Shown: positions 51,812 through 61,643, numbered from the stretch's first letter. The stretch: DNA of 64,000 nucleotides from Pseudomonadota bacterium (GCA_021779835.1 JAJXZX010000009.1:1-64000), one strand, 5' to 3'. Notes: generated by a model not told the origin, from the sequence alone. Numbers and translations: made by a program.

Positions 51812-53163
51812 TGCGCTGGCCCCGCGCCCTTCTGCGCTCGACCCCGGTGCGCCTCGCGATCTTCCTCGTGGCGCTGTTCGCCCTTGTCAGTCTTGCCAGC
51901 TTTGGCGGCACCTACCTTGTGATCCGCAACTCGCTTTACGCCGGGATGCGCGCCGATCTGGAACAGCAGATGGCAGGCTTCGCCGCAGCGCCCTCCGCGG
52001 CTGCGCTTTCCGCCATCATCGCCAATCAGGGCGCCGTCACCGATCCATCGCAGCGCGTGCTGACCTACCTTGCCCCTGATGGGCAGGTCTATGGCAACAC
52101 CGCCCTGATGCGTGGCCCCGAAGGTTTCCTGCAACTCGACCTTGGCCCCAATGCCCATAGCGGCCCGCGCAATTACCTTGGCCTTGCCGGGGATTTCTTC
52201 GGCGGCCAGCTTATCATCGCCGAGAACCGCCAGCCGGTGATCGCGCTTGGGAACATGTTCCTCGATGTGCTGATCCTTAGCCTGCTTCCCACCTTCGCCA
52301 TCGCGCTTGGCGGCGGCCTTTGGCTTGCTCACCGCAGCAAACTGCGGGTGGAGCGCATCACCGACACCTTGCAACGCCTGACCTCGGGCGACCTCTCTGC
52401 CCGCGTTGACAGCGCGCCCGGCGACAACGATCTTTCGCTGATCGGCACCCATATCGACCGTATGGCCGCGCGCCAGCAATCGGCGACAGAGGCGCTGCGA
52501 CAGGTCTCTGCCGACATCGCCCATGACCTGAAAACCCCGATTCAGCGCGTCTCGCTGCTGCTCAACCAGCTAGAGGCGCAGCCTGACCTTGCGCCGGCCA
52601 GCGCCACCCTCGCGACCCGCGCACGCGAAGACGCGGATGGCATTGTCGCCACCTTCCAGTCGCTTTTGCAAATCGCGCAGATCGAGGGCGGCTCGCCCAA
52701 GGCGCGCTTTGCCCCCGTCGATCTCACCGACCTTACCCGCACCTTCGCTGAAATCTACCAACCCACGGCCGAGGATCAGGGCCAGACCCTGACCCTTACC
52801 CTGCCCGACACGCCCGTCATGGTGCAGGGCGACAAGGCACTCCTCGGCCAAGCGCTTGCCAACCTGATCGAAAACGCCCTGCGCCACACGCCCTCTGGCA
52901 GCCGGATCGACGTGACCCTCACCGCCGACGAGCGCGCGCATCTCTGCGTCACCGACACCGGCCCAGGTATCCCGGTGGAGGAGCGTGAAAACGTCCTGCG
53001 CCGTCTTTACCGTCTGGAACGCAGCCGCACCACGCCGGGCAGCGGCCTTGGATTGGCGCTGGTCGCCGGGATCGCGACGCTGCACGACGCCACCCTCACG
53101 CTTGGCGACAACACACCGGGGTTGGTGGTGCATCTCGACCTGCCACGCGCAGCCAACAGCTAG
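51811..53163 (+). CDS. Two-component sensor histidine kinase
   Basis: A 450-residue membrane kinase: first transmembrane helix near residues 13-35, a small periplasmic sensor domain of about 110 residues, second helix near residues 150-170, HAMP linker to about 220, the dimerisation H-box DIAHDLKTPIQRV with phospho-acceptor His near residue 234, and the ATP-binding domain with NLIENALRHTP, DTGPGI and GSGLGLALV. Start codon overlaps the regulator stop (TGATG). The signal sensed is not evident. A perfect GGCATCAC/GTGATGCC hairpin follows at 53163-53184. Confidence 0.9.
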   Translation: MRWPRALLRSTPVRLAIFLVALFALVSLASFGGTYLVIRNSLYAGMRADLEQQMAGFAAAPSAAALSAIIANQGAVTDPSQRVLTYLAPDGQVYGNTALMRGPEGFLQLDLGPNAHSGPRNYLGLAGDFFGGQLIIAENRQPVIALGNMFLDVLILSLLPTFAIALGGGLWLAHRSKLRVERITDTLQRLTSGDLSARVDSAPGDNDLSLIGTHIDRMAARQQSATEALRQVSADIAHDLKTPIQRVSLLLNQLEAQPDLAPASATLATRAREDADGIVATFQSLLQIAQIEGGSPKARFAPVDLTDLTRTFAEIYQPTAEDQGQTLTLTLPDTPVMVQGDKALLGQALANLIENALRHTPSGSRIDVTLTADERAHLCVTDTGPGIPVEERENVLRRLYRLERSRTTPGSGLGLALVAGIATLHDATLTLGDNTPGLVVHLDLPRAANS

Positions 53164-53184
53164 GCATCACGCGAACGTGATGCC
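53163..53184 (+). terminator. Hairpin after the histidine kinase gene
   Basis: GGCATCAC at 53163-53170 pairs perfectly with GTGATGCC at 53177-53184 over a 6-base loop, starting at the stop codon. No T-tract follows. Confidence 0.4.
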
Positions 53185-53273
53185 CCTCGCGCGATGCGCC
53201 TTGTATTCACCCCACTGATCTTGCAGCTTTTGCGCGAAAGTGATGGGCGATTTGCCCTTTAGGAAGAGTGCGC

Positions 53274-53592
53274 ATGCTTGCTGTGAAGATCCTGAAACAT
53301 TCGATCCGGCAAGTCTTTGACAATCTTGGTGCAGCGCTTCGAATATCCGCCCTGATCTATGCGGTAGATGTGGTGATGAAACTGACGCTGATCGGCCCCA
53401 TGTTCTACGACCAGAAAGCCCTTGGCCGCAGCTTCATCTCTAGCACTTTCAGGTGGGGTAACGTCACCCTCACCATGGCGATCGCCGTTTTGGCCGGCCT
53501 GTGGATCGCCGTCGGATGGCACCGCTTCATTCTGCGCAGCGAAGAACCCGGCGCGGTTCTGCCCGCCTTCCATGGCAGGCGCATACTGGCCT
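53274..53592 (+). pseudogene. Truncated membrane-protein gene, N-terminal part
   Basis: From ATG 53274 (AGGAAGAG upstream) the frame encodes about 106 residues: a cytoplasmic lead HSIRQVFDNLGAALR, a hydrophobic helix, an extracytoplasmic loop and a second helix ending at WHRFILRSEEPGAVLPAFHGRRILAY. This resembles the first half of a multi-helix membrane protein of Rhodobacterales. After ILAY the reading becomes a Gly/Arg-rich sequence (CRGHERGPKGGHSGCEGG) typical of an out-of-frame stretch, and the codons of a recombinase appear in another frame. The gene has evidently been cut at about 53590. Confidence 0.65.
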
Positions 53593-53838
53593 ATTGCAGA
53601 GGCCACGAAAGAGGCCCAAAGGGCGGGCATAGCGGCTGCGAAGGGGGAGGGGAAAGCCTACCTCGGGAAGAAGCCCAGCTATGACCGCAAGGCGTTCAAA
53701 CTGGTGTGCGACATGCTGGCCATGAACGCGGGAACGTCAGAGATTTCCAAGGCCACAGGCCTCACACGGCAGACTGTGTTGCGTGTGAAGGGGGACATGG
53801 CAGGCGCTGAAGAGGCACTGGCGCGGTGGGGGATGTGA
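53593..53838 (+). pseudogene. Serine recombinase/resolvase, C-terminal remnant
   Basis: In the frame starting at 53593 about 81 residues match the end of a serine resolvase: the linker EATKEAQRAGIAAAKGEG, then YLGKKPSYDRKAF and the helix-turn-helix GTSEISKATGLTRQTVLRVK. The catalytic N-terminal domain (with the nucleophilic Ser) is missing, so the fragment cannot recombine DNA. It is joined directly to the truncated membrane-protein gene, marking a recombination breakpoint, and opens a stretch of low-GC sequence running to tRNA-Ala. Confidence 0.7.
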
Positions 53839-53915
53839 TGGAGATAAATTCAAACGCTTGCATGCGTTGGGACGTATCAATTGTTTTCGGAGTCCGTCCC
53901 AAAGCCCGTACAGGC

Positions 53916-54398
53916 TCACTTCGACTTTGAGTAAAGGGCAAGCCAATCCATATGCGGGGCAATTTCCTGAAACAGTTCGGTGTCGATAAGAAAACCTCTT
54001 GGCAGGGTACGACGGCACTCCTCTAAGTAATTATTGATGACATCCAATATGGACTTGCTGCTTGCTGGATGCGGAATATCCATTTCAGGCACGAGCTTGA
54101 GTTCCTCCATGATGAATATCTTGCGGCGCGACAAAACTGCTCGCTCTTTCAATGAACTGAAGTAGGCACCCCTGATTTGGGAGCCGAGGAAGTGCAGTTT
54201 AATGAAACCAACAGTCTCATTGAATTCCCACCCCCCATATCGCCTAAAGAAGGTTTCCTTCAGATGAATGGTTGCCCCTCTTTCAGTACGGTCCCCAAGC
54301 GCCTCCCGAATATACTTCCCCTCCGCCGCCTTGTACCAAGCATCGTACTCCGCACGCGAACAACGATAGACGGCAAGATCGTAGAAAAATCTGTACAT
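53916..54398 (-). CDS. Hypothetical protein in low-GC island
   Basis: A 160-residue protein that I do not recognise. It starts MYRFFYDLAVYRCSRAEYD, is rich in aromatic and charged residues, has no signal peptide or membrane helix, and ends WLALYSKSK. GAGG lies about 8 bases before the ATG. Base composition is near 45-48% G+C, about 15 points below the genome-like flanks, and codons use many A/T third positions, consistent with horizontal acquisition. It is the only intact gene of the island. Sequence from 54399 to 54637 holds no further gene I can support; it contains three TGGTCAA copies (54566, 54579, 54589). Confidence 0.55.
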   Translation of the reverse strand: MYRFFYDLAVYRCSRAEYDAWYKAAEGKYIREALGDRTERGATIHLKETFFRRYGGWEFNETVGFIKLHFLGSQIRGAYFSSLKERAVLSRRKIFIMEELKLVPEMDIPHPASSKSILDVINNYLEECRRTLPRGFLIDTELFQEIAPHMDWLALYSKSK

Positions 54399-54612
54399 CG
54401 CACGGCCTCTTGTTTCTTGAACGCGATATACCTATCGCCCGCACCAACGCCCACCCTCAGACTATCTTGGCACAGCACAACATCGTTTACAGGTGGGAAC
54501 CTTTGTCCATCGTACGGCCTAAGATACGTCGCCAGAGAATCGCGCTCGTTCAGGTGCCTCTAGATTGGTCAAAACGGGTGGTCAAGGTTGGTCAAAGAAT
54601 GCCGCTAAGCCT

Positions 54613-54626
54613 TTGATATTAATCAA
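54613..54626. promoter_or_regulatory. FNR-type box TTGAT-N4-ATCAA
   Basis: TTGATATTAATCAA is a perfect match to the FNR/FnrL consensus. It lies 12 bases beyond the tRNA-Ala 3' end and about 215 bases upstream of the hypothetical island gene. A role is uncertain because the site is in AT-rich sequence. Confidence 0.35.
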
Positions 54627-54636
54627 ATATATGTAA

Positions 54637-54713
<77 letters not shown>

Positions 54714-54763
54714 ACTTGGCGCGGGTTTTGGCGTAAGCCCGCGCCCTTGTCAAGCGGCGGCGA

Positions 54764-55210
54764 TCAGGTCGCCATTGCGACATTGCTGCGCACAAAGGCC
54801 TCGATCTCGGCCGCCGGGCGCGCACCGGAAAGCCGCGCCACTTCACGGCCCTTGTGGAACAGGATCAGCAGCGGAATGCCCCGGATATCGAACCGGGTCG
54901 AGGCCTCGGGGTGGTCCTGCGTGTCGATCTTGGTGAACCGCACCCGCGGCGCCAACGCTTTGGCCGCCTTAGCAAATTCCGGCGCCATCATGCGGCACGG
55001 GCCACACCACGGCGCCCAGAAGTCAATGATCATCGGCAGATCGTCGGTGCGCGTCGCCTTGGTCAGCGTCGCCATATCCAGCACGCCAACCACGCCATCC
55101 ACCAGCTTTGCCCCGCAAACCCCACATTTCGGCGCCTCCGAAAGTTTCGCCTGCGGCACCCGGTTCGCCTGCCCACACGCGGTGCAGACCAGCTTTACGC
55201 CCTCGCTCAT
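54764..55210 (-). CDS. trxC: Thioredoxin 2 (zinc-containing)
   Basis: Cytosolic disulfide reductase of 148 residues. The N-terminal zinc module has two Cys pairs (CTACGQ and CGVCGAK), followed by the thioredoxin fold with active site [16 protein letters not shown] near residues 68-83 and cis-proline [10 protein letters not shown]. This matches TrxC rather than TrxA. GGAGG precedes the ATG at 55210; a 16-codon extension is not favoured. It is divergent from the ArsB-like transporter gene over 171 bases. Confidence 0.93.
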   Translation of the reverse strand: MSEGVKLVCTACGQANRVPQAKLSEAPKCGVCGAKLVDGVVGVLDMATLTKATRTDDLPMIIDFWAPWCGPCRMMAPEFAKAAKALAPRVRFTKIDTQDHPEASTRFDIRGIPLLILFHKGREVARLSGARPAAEIEAFVRSNVAMAT

Positions 55211-55381
55211 CGCCGCCTCCTGAAAGTATTCACCAACGTGAATATAAGAACCGCACACACCCGTTCAAGGGCCGCCACCATCGGCCCGGCACGGCAGTCA
55301 ATCGCCGCATCTTGCCGACCGGTCGCAAGCGGTGCATCACTCTGCCAGACGGGCCATATCCGGCCCACGAGCAAGGCGCAG

Positions 55382-56653
55382 ATGCACACCACGATCACCG
55401 TCACCATCGCGCTTGTCACGGCGCTTGGCGTGCTGTTCCGCCCGTTCCGCCTGCCCGAATACGCCTTCGCCGCCCTCGGCGCCGCCGTGCTGGTGGCCTC
55501 TGGCCTCTTTGGCTGGCGCGCCGCCCTCAGCGCGGTCAACGACGGGCAAGACGTCTATGCCTTCCTGATCGGCATGATGCTGCTGGCCGAAGTCGCGCGG
55601 CGCGAGGGGCTGTTTACCACGCTCGCTGCTTGGGCGGCCCGCGCCGCCCGCGGCTCGGCGGAGCGCCTGTTCCTCATCGTCTATGGCATTGGCGTTCTGG
55701 TCACGGTGTTCCTGTCCAACGACGCCACCGCCGTGGTGCTGACCCCCGCCGTCTATGCCACCGCCCGCGCCGCGAAGGTGGAGCCCCTGCCCTACCTCTT
55801 TGCCTGCGCCATGATTGCCAACGCGGCGAGCTTTGTTCTGCCCATCTCGAACCCCGCGAATCTTGTGATCTATGCCCGCGCCATGCCGCCGTTGGGGGCA
55901 TGGCTGGCGATGTTCCTGCTGCCCTCGGTTGCTGCCATCCTTGCTACCTACGCGATGTTGCGCCTGACCTTCGGGCGCGATCTTGCCAGCGCCCAACCCC
56001 AGATCGTCGAAATCCCGGCGCTGGAGCCCGCCGCCCGCGCGGCCGCCCTTGGCCTCATCGCCACCGCGCTGGGGCTGATCGCGGCCTCCGCCCTTGGCGC
56101 GCCGCTCGGGCTGCCCACCCTTGGCGCGGGCCTTGCCGTGGTGGCGCTCGTGACCGCCCTCACCCGGCGCTCGCCCGCTGCCTTGCTGCATCAGGTCTCG
56201 TGGGGCGTGCTGCCACTGGTCGGAGGCCTATTCGTTGTGGTCCGCGCGGTCTTTGCCACCGGCCTGCCCGATCACGCCGTGGCGATGCTGCACCTTTGGG
56301 CTGAAACAGCGCCCAACATGGCGGCAAGCGGCATCGGCACCCTTTTCGCGCTGGCCTCCAACCTCATCAACAACCTGCCCGTTGGCCTTGTCGCCGCAAC
56401 GGCGAGCCACACTGGCAACCTGCCGCCACACATCGTAGGCGCCATGCTGATCGGCGTTGCCCTTGGGCCGAACCTGTCGGTGACAGGCTCTCTCGCCACG
56501 ATCCTCTGGCTGGTGTCGCTGCGCAAAGAGAACCTGCATGTCTCCGCCGGCCAATTTCTGCGCGTAGGCCTTTGGGTAATGCCCCCAACGCTGGCCCTGA
56601 CGCTGGCCGCTTTCGCGCTGCAATCGGGTTTGGCGGGCGTTTTTGCGCCCTGA
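55382..56653 (+). CDS. ArsB/SLC13-type ion transporter
   Basis: Inner-membrane transporter of 423 residues with about eleven hydrophobic segments, in the ArsB/CitM (ion transporter) superfamily. GMMLLAEVARREGLF, TVFLSNDATAVVLTPAV and the second-half SNLINNLPVGL match the two inverted repeats with the conserved N-D and N-N-L-P motifs, close to ArsB arsenite exporters. No arsR or arsC is in view, so arsenite as substrate is a family-level guess; dicarboxylate or sulfate transport is possible. The 123 bases to the gcvP stop include the palindrome TTGCACAGTGCAA at 56761-56773. Confidence 0.8.
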   Translation: MHTTITVTIALVTALGVLFRPFRLPEYAFAALGAAVLVASGLFGWRAALSAVNDGQDVYAFLIGMMLLAEVARREGLFTTLAAWAARAARGSAERLFLIVYGIGVLVTVFLSNDATAVVLTPAVYATARAAKVEPLPYLFACAMIANAASFVLPISNPANLVIYARAMPPLGAWLAMFLLPSVAAILATYAMLRLTFGRDLASAQPQIVEIPALEPAARAAALGLIATALGLIAASALGAPLGLPTLGAGLAVVALVTALTRRSPAALLHQVSWGVLPLVGGLFVVVRAVFATGLPDHAVAMLHLWAETAPNMAASGIGTLFALASNLINNLPVGLVAATASHTGNLPPHIVGAMLIGVALGPNLSVTGSLATILWLVSLRKENLHVSAGQFLRVGLWVMPPTLALTLAAFALQSGLAGVFAP

Positions 56654-56776
56654 GCCGGGGCTTGAGCAAACCCGATTCCGCGAGAAAACATCCCGCGAAA
56701 TCAGTTTCGTTTGGTCGCACAAGTAATGCAATCGTGGTCTTTCAACGAGGTATCCAAGCATTGCACAGTGCAACCC

Positions 56777-59617
56777 TTACTCCGCCGCGTCCTGATACGC
56801 CTCCAACGGCGGGCAGATACAGATCAGATTTCGGTCCCCATAAACGTTATCAACCCGCCCAACCGGAGGCCAATATTTATCGACCCGGAATGAGGCTGGC
56901 GGGAAGCATCCCTGCTCTCTCGGATAGGGGCGGTCCCAGTCGGCAACCAGATCCTCAACCGTATGCGGCGCGTTTTTCAGCGGGTTATTCTCCGCATCCA
57001 TCTCGCCCCGCTCCACCGCCGCGATCTCCGCGCGGATCGCCAGCATCGCGGTGATGAACCGGTCCAGCTCTGCCTTGGTCTCGCTTTCGGTCGGCTCCAC
57101 CATCAAGGTGCCCGCCACAGGCCAGCTCATCGTCGGCGCGTGGAAGCCGTTATCGATCAGACGTTTAGCGATGTCATCGACGGTGACATGCGCCGTGTCG
57201 GCAAAGGGCCGGGTGTCGAGAATACATTCATGCGCCACCCTGCCCTGCTTGCCGACAAACAACACCTCGAACGCGCCCTTCAGTCGCGCCGCGATGTAGT
57301 TGGCGTTCAAGATCGCCACCCGCGTCGCCTGCGTCAGCCCCGGCCCGCCCATCATCAGGCAATAGGCCCAGCTAATCAGCAGGATCGAGGCCGAGCCATA
57401 GGGTGCCGCCGAAACCGGCCCCTCGCCCCCCGCCGAGGGATCGCCCGGCAGATGCGGCGCCAGATGCGCCTTGACCCCGATCGGCCCCATTCCCGGCCCG
57501 CCACCGCCATGCGGGATGGCAAAGGTTTTGTGCAGGTTGAGGTGGCTGACGTCACCGCCGATCTCGCCGGGTTTCGCCAGCCCGACCATCGCGTTCATAT
57601 TGGCGCCGTCGATATAGACCTGCCCGCCATATTGGTGCGTGATCTGGCAAACCTCCCGCACCGTTTCCTCGAAAACGCCGTGGGTAGAGGGGTAGGTGAT
57701 CATGCAGGCGGCAAGGTTTTCGCCCGCGTCTGCCGCCCGCGCGCGGAAATCATCGAGGTCGATATCGCCATTGTCCAGCGCCTTGACCACGACCACCTGC
57801 ATCCCTGCCATCTGCGCCGAGGCCGGGTTGGTGCCGTGCGCCGAAACCGGGATCAGACACACGCGCCGATGCCCTTGGCCTTGCGCGCGGTGATAGGCTT
57901 GAATGGTCAGCAAGCCCGCATATTCGCCCTGTGCGCCAGAGTTTGGCTGCATCGAGAAGGCATCGTAGCCGGTAATCTCGCACAGTTTAGCCGACAGATC
58001 CGTAATCACCTCGGTATAGCCCGCCGCCTGATCGCGCGGCACGAAGGGGTGCATGGCGGAAAACTCGGGCCAGGTGATCGGCATCATCTCTGCCGCCGCG
58101 TTCAGTTTCATCGTGCAAGAGCCAAGCGGAATCATCGCCCGGTCGAGCGCGAGGTCGCGGTCCGACAGGCGGCGCATGTAGCGCATCATCTCGGATTCAG
58201 CGCGGTTCATGTGAAAAACCGGGTGGGTCAGGTATTCGCTTTCGCGCAGCATCGCCTCGGGGAAGCCAAGGCTGGCGCGGTGGGGCGGCACGCCGTCGAT
58301 GCCAAAGGCGCGCAGGACGCGGATCAGCACCTTTTCGTCCGAGGTCTCGTCCAGACTGATGCCGACGCGATCCGCACCGATCTTGCGGAAGTTCAGCCCC
58401 TCTTGCCGCGCCGCCGCCAGAATACCGGCCTGGCCCACGCCAACCTCTACCGTGATCGTATCAAAAAACGCCTTGGGAGAGACCTTGGCCCCTGCCGCCT
58501 TCAACGCGCGCGCCAGACGGTTGGTCAGGAAATGCACCCGCTCTGCAATCGCACGCAGGCCGAGCGGACCGTGAAAAACCGCGTAGAATGAGGCCATTAC
58601 GGCCAACAGAGCCTGCGCAGTGCAGACGTTCGAGGTCGCCTTTTCGCGGCGGATATGTTGCTCTCGTGTTTGCAGGGACAGCCGGTAGGCGCGGCCACCG
58701 CGGGCATCGACCGAGACGCCGACGATACGCCCCGGCATTGCGCGCTTCATGTCATCCTTGCAGGACATGAACGCCGCGTGAGGGCCGCCGTAGCCCAGCG
58801 GCACGCCAAAACGCTGTGCCGAGCCGACGGCGATATCGGCACCCATCGCGCCGGGTTCCTTGAGCAGGCACAGCGCCAAAAGATCGGTTGCCACCACGGC
58901 CACCGCCTTGGCCGCGTGAAGCGCCGCGATTTCGGGCGTGTAGTCGCGGACATGGCCAAAGGTGCCGGGATACTGGAAGATCGCGCCAAAAACGCGTGTG
59001 GCATCAAGGGCTTCTGGCGCATCGACGATCACCTCGATCCCCAAGGGCTCGGCGCGGGTCTGGATCACGGCGATGGTTTGCGGGTGGCAGTTCTGATCGA
59101 CAAAGAACGCGCGCGCCTTGGATTTGGCGACACGTTCCGCCATCGTCATCGCCTCTGCCGCCGCCGTCGCCTCGTCCAGCAGCGAGGCATTGGCGACCGG
59201 CAGGCCGGTCAGGTCGGCAATCATGGTTTGGTAGTTCAGCAGCGCCTCCAGCCGGCCTTGCGCGATTTCGGGCTGGTAGGGGGTGTAGGCGGTATACCAC
59301 GCTGGATTCTCAAGGATATTCCGCTGGATAGCGGGCGGCGTCACCGTGCCGTAATAGCCCTGCCCGATCAGCGAGGTCATCACGCGGTTCTTCTTGGCCA
59401 CCTCGCGCATCCGCGCCAGAAGGTCGTGTTCCGATAGCGGTGCCCAGCCCAGCGGCACTTTCTGCCGGATTGAGGCGGGCACCGTCTGCGCAATCAACTC
59501 GTCCAGATTCCGCACGCCTACAGCCGCCAACATCTCTGCCATCTCTGACGGAGAGGGACCGATGTGGCGGCGGTTAGCAAAGTCGTATGGGTCGTAAGCG
59601 GTTGGAATAAAGGACAT
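56777..59617 (-). CDS. gcvP: Glycine dehydrogenase (decarboxylating), P-protein
   Basis: PLP-dependent decarboxylation of glycine with transfer of the aminomethyl group to the lipoyl arm of GcvH. The 946-residue single-chain form (fused P1 and P2 halves) starts [20 protein letters not shown]; the second half carries [27 protein letters not shown] and the PLP lysine in [22 protein letters not shown]. Third gene of gcvT-gcvH-gcvP under the glycine riboswitch; 8 bases separate it from gcvH. Confidence 0.97.
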   Translation of the reverse strand: MSFIPTAYDPYDFANRRHIGPSPSEMAEMLAAVGVRNLDELIAQTVPASIRQKVPLGWAPLSEHDLLARMREVAKKNRVMTSLIGQGYYGTVTPPAIQRNILENPAWYTAYTPYQPEIAQGRLEALLNYQTMIADLTGLPVANASLLDEATAAAEAMTMAERVAKSKARAFFVDQNCHPQTIAVIQTRAEPLGIEVIVDAPEALDATRVFGAIFQYPGTFGHVRDYTPEIAALHAAKAVAVVATDLLALCLLKEPGAMGADIAVGSAQRFGVPLGYGGPHAAFMSCKDDMKRAMPGRIVGVSVDARGGRAYRLSLQTREQHIRREKATSNVCTAQALLAVMASFYAVFHGPLGLRAIAERVHFLTNRLARALKAAGAKVSPKAFFDTITVEVGVGQAGILAAARQEGLNFRKIGADRVGISLDETSDEKVLIRVLRAFGIDGVPPHRASLGFPEAMLRESEYLTHPVFHMNRAESEMMRYMRRLSDRDLALDRAMIPLGSCTMKLNAAAEMMPITWPEFSAMHPFVPRDQAAGYTEVITDLSAKLCEITGYDAFSMQPNSGAQGEYAGLLTIQAYHRAQGQGHRRVCLIPVSAHGTNPASAQMAGMQVVVVKALDNGDIDLDDFRARAADAGENLAACMITYPSTHGVFEETVREVCQITHQYGGQVYIDGANMNAMVGLAKPGEIGGDVSHLNLHKTFAIPHGGGGPGMGPIGVKAHLAPHLPGDPSAGGEGPVSAAPYGSASILLISWAYCLMMGGPGLTQATRVAILNANYIAARLKGAFEVLFVGKQGRVAHECILDTRPFADTAHVTVDDIAKRLIDNGFHAPTMSWPVAGTLMVEPTESETKAELDRFITAMLAIRAEIAAVERGEMDAENNPLKNAPHTVEDLVADWDRPYPREQGCFPPASFRVDKYWPPVGRVDNVYGDRNLICICPPLEAYQDAAE

Positions 59618-59625
59618 TTTTCGCC

Positions 59626-60000
59626 TCAGCTGATAAGGTCGTTGTATTCGTCTTCGTCCATGAACTGGTCGATCACGGCCGGATCATCGACTTTCATCTT
59701 GAAGAACCACGCATCGCCCAGCGGGTCTTCGTTCACCAGGCCGGGGTTGTCGGCGACCTTGGTGTTGACCTCGACAATCTCGCCATCGATCGGGGCGAGG
59801 ATGTCAGAGGCGGCCTTGACGCTTTCGATCACCACGACCTCATCGCCCGAGGCGACCATCACGTCGATGTCGGGCAGCTCGACAAACACCACATCGCCAA
59901 GCTGGGTCGCGGCGTGCTCGGTGATGCCTACGACGATGATATCACTGCCATCTTCGCCCTTTTCCGCGCGCAGCCATTCGTGATCTTCGGTGTATTTCAT
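59626..60000 (-). CDS. gcvH: Glycine cleavage system H-protein
   Basis: Lipoyl carrier shuttling the aminomethyl group between P- and T-proteins. The 124-residue protein shows [30 protein letters not shown] and the lipoylated lysine K62 in [10 protein letters not shown], then the conserved GEIVEVN. Starts at ATG 60000; a longer in-frame reading to 60441 is inside gcvT and rejected. Ten bases from gcvT. Confidence 0.97.
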   Translation of the reverse strand: MKYTEDHEWLRAEKGEDGSDIIVVGITEHAATQLGDVVFVELPDIDVMVASGDEVVVIESVKAASDILAPIDGEIVEVNTKVADNPGLVNEDPLGDAWFFKMKVDDPAVIDQFMDEDEYNDLIS

Positions 60001-60010
60001 GGGGTCCTCA

Positions 60011-61141
60011 TCAGCGTTTGTAGGTTGTGGGTTGGAAGGGCATCGCGGCGACCGTCGCGGGCAGACGTTTGCCCCGGACCTCAGCGTAAACCGTTGTTCC
60101 GGCGGCGCAAAGAGAGGCTGGCAGGTAGCCCATCGAAATCGGTGCGCCGAGCGAGGGGCCGAAGCCGCCAGAGGTGATGTGGCCGATCGCCTCGCCTCCC
60201 TCGGGGCCCGCGAAAAGCTGGGTGCCGTCGCGCATCGGGGCGCGGCCTTCGGGCAGCAGGCCGATGCGCAGGCGGCTGGGGCTTTGGGCGAGTTCGGCAA
60301 GGATGCGGGGCGCGCCTGGGAAGCCGCCTGCGCGTAAGCCATTGGCGCGGCGTGATTTCTGGATCGCCCAGCTGAGGTTCCCCTCAATGGGGGAGGTGGT
60401 GGTGTCGATGTCGTGGCCGTAAAGGCAGAGGCCCGCTTCAAGCCGCAGGCTGTCGCGGGCGCCTAGGCCGATCGGTTGCACGGCGGCGTTGGCGAGCAGC
60501 GCGCGGGCAAAGGCGGTGGCGTTGTCGGCGGGGAGGGAGATTTCAAAGCCGTCCTCGCCGGTGTAGCCAGAGCGCGAGACCCAGAGTTCGACCGCGCCCC
60601 AGTGGAGCGTGGCCACATCCATGAAACGCATCGCGGCAGCACCGGGGGCGAGGGTCTCCAGCACGCCCTCTGCGGCGGGGCCTTGCAGCGCCAAAAGCGC
60701 GCGTTCGGGCAGTTCGGTGATCTCACAGGCACCGGCAAGATGGGCGCGCATGTGGGCAGCGTCGGCCTCTTTGCAGGCGGCGTTCACCACGACGAAAAGG
60801 TGATCGCCCCGGTTGGCAACCATCAGGTCATCAAGGATGCCACCATCGGGGGCGGTGAAAAGGGCGTAGCGCTGGCGGCCCTCTGGCAGCGCCAAAATAT
60901 CAACCGGAACAAGGGTTTCCAGCGCGGCGGCGGCATCAGAGAGGCGACCGGAGCGGGGGCGCAGGATGACTTGGCCCATGTGACTGACGTCGAAAAGCCC
61001 AGCGCTGGCGCGGGTGTGCAGGTGTTCTTTCAGCACCCCGGCGGGGTATTGCACCGGCATTTCATAGCCCGCGAAGGGGACCATTTTTGCGCCAAGTGCG
61101 AGGTGGAGGTCGTAAAGAGCCGTGCGTTTCAGGTCGGCCAT
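60011..61141 (-). CDS. gcvT: Aminomethyltransferase (glycine cleavage T-protein)
   Basis: Transfers the methylene group from the H-protein intermediate to tetrahydrofolate, releasing ammonia. The 376-residue protein has FAGYEMPVQYPAGVLKEHLHTR at the N-terminus, VSHMGQV, the folate-site segment SRSGYTGEDGFEISLP, RLEAGLCLYGHDID and the C-terminal GYLPASL. First gene of gcvTHP; its leader holds a tandem glycine riboswitch, so expression should rise with glycine. Reading the plus strand, this gene lies where GC skew turns strongly positive. Confidence 0.96.
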   Translation of the reverse strand: MADLKRTALYDLHLALGAKMVPFAGYEMPVQYPAGVLKEHLHTRASAGLFDVSHMGQVILRPRSGRLSDAAAALETLVPVDILALPEGRQRYALFTAPDGGILDDLMVANRGDHLFVVVNAACKEADAAHMRAHLAGACEITELPERALLALQGPAAEGVLETLAPGAAAMRFMDVATLHWGAVELWVSRSGYTGEDGFEISLPADNATAFARALLANAAVQPIGLGARDSLRLEAGLCLYGHDIDTTTSPIEGNLSWAIQKSRRANGLRAGGFPGAPRILAELAQSPSRLRIGLLPEGRAPMRDGTQLFAGPEGGEAIGHITSGGFGPSLGAPISMGYLPASLCAAGTTVYAEVRGKRLPATVAAMPFQPTTYKR

Positions 61142-61209
61142 GCCGCCCCCCTTATATCACGCCGGTCATAAGTGTCCCGGCACCGTTAAGGCAGGCAAAA
61201 GCCCGCGTT

Positions 61210-61386
61210 CCGATGCCCCCTCTGTCCTTTCGCCTGAGATCGTTATCCCTTCGGCGCCCTTCTGCAGGGTCTCTCCAGAGTCCGTGTGTCAGAACGGTCC
61301 TTTGCGCCTGAGAGTTTACCGGGGCGGTTGCTCCTTCGGCACCAGCCGGGGTTTGGGCCCCGCCGGGTTCTCCCGGTTCTGACGCT
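61210..61386 (-). ncRNA. Tandem glycine riboswitch upstream of gcvTHP
   Basis: Read on the minus strand, the leader shows two glycine aptamers in tandem. The first (about 61386 to 61288) has CGGGAGAACCC, GCCGAAGGAGCAA and CTCTCAGGCGCAAAGGACCG; the second (about 61283 to 61210) has GGAGAGACC, GCCGAAGGGATAA and CTCAGGCGAAAGGACAGAG. These are the conserved aptamer blocks. About 70 bases separate the second aptamer from the gcvT ATG, room for an expression platform. In this family glycine binding turns gcvTHP on. Confidence 0.92.
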
Positions 61387-61508
61387 CATGGCTTAGCGGG
61401 CCACGATTGGACTGGCAAGGGGGATGTTTTGAAAGCGGCATGTCGAGGGGCTCGGGCGACATTTGCGCAGGGGGCGGAAATTGGGGGCAAGCCGTTGTGG
61501 CGGCTCAA

Positions 61509-61554
61509 TTTTTGCGATGTGTTTTTCGTATGTAAATCGTATGTTTTTCGTATG
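61509..61554. repeat. 11-bp-period repeat array (TTTTTCGTATG units)
   Basis: Units TTTTTCGTATG (61522-61532), TAAATCGTATG (61533-61543) and TTTTTCGTATG (61544-61554) are head to tail without gaps; a related TTTTTGCGATG (61509-61519) precedes by two bases and a partial TATG follows. The 11-base period is about one helical turn. The array is in the 250-base region between the riboswitch and the gamma-glutamylcyclotransferase-like gene; the rest of that region holds only copy E of the dispersed element. Confidence 0.7.
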
Positions 61555-61610
61555 TATGATTGTGCGGCGTCTGGATTGATGCGGCGTGCCTGTGGGCTGC
61601 GGTTGCGGTT

Positions 61611-61632
61611 GAGTATTTTTGCCAAGAAGAAA
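61611..61632 (+). repeat. Dispersed intergenic element, copy E
   Basis: GAGTATTTTTGCCAAGAAGA plus two bases, the best match to the reverse complement of copies A and B. It ends 11 bases before the start of the next gene and may overlap its leader. Confidence 0.65.
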
Positions 61633-61643
61633 TTGGGGGCGGG

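Noticed and set aside
56761-56773. TTGCACAGTGCAA as a terminator of gcvP
   Set aside because: Stem is only six pairs around one base and no T-tract follows; more likely a chance palindrome or protein site.
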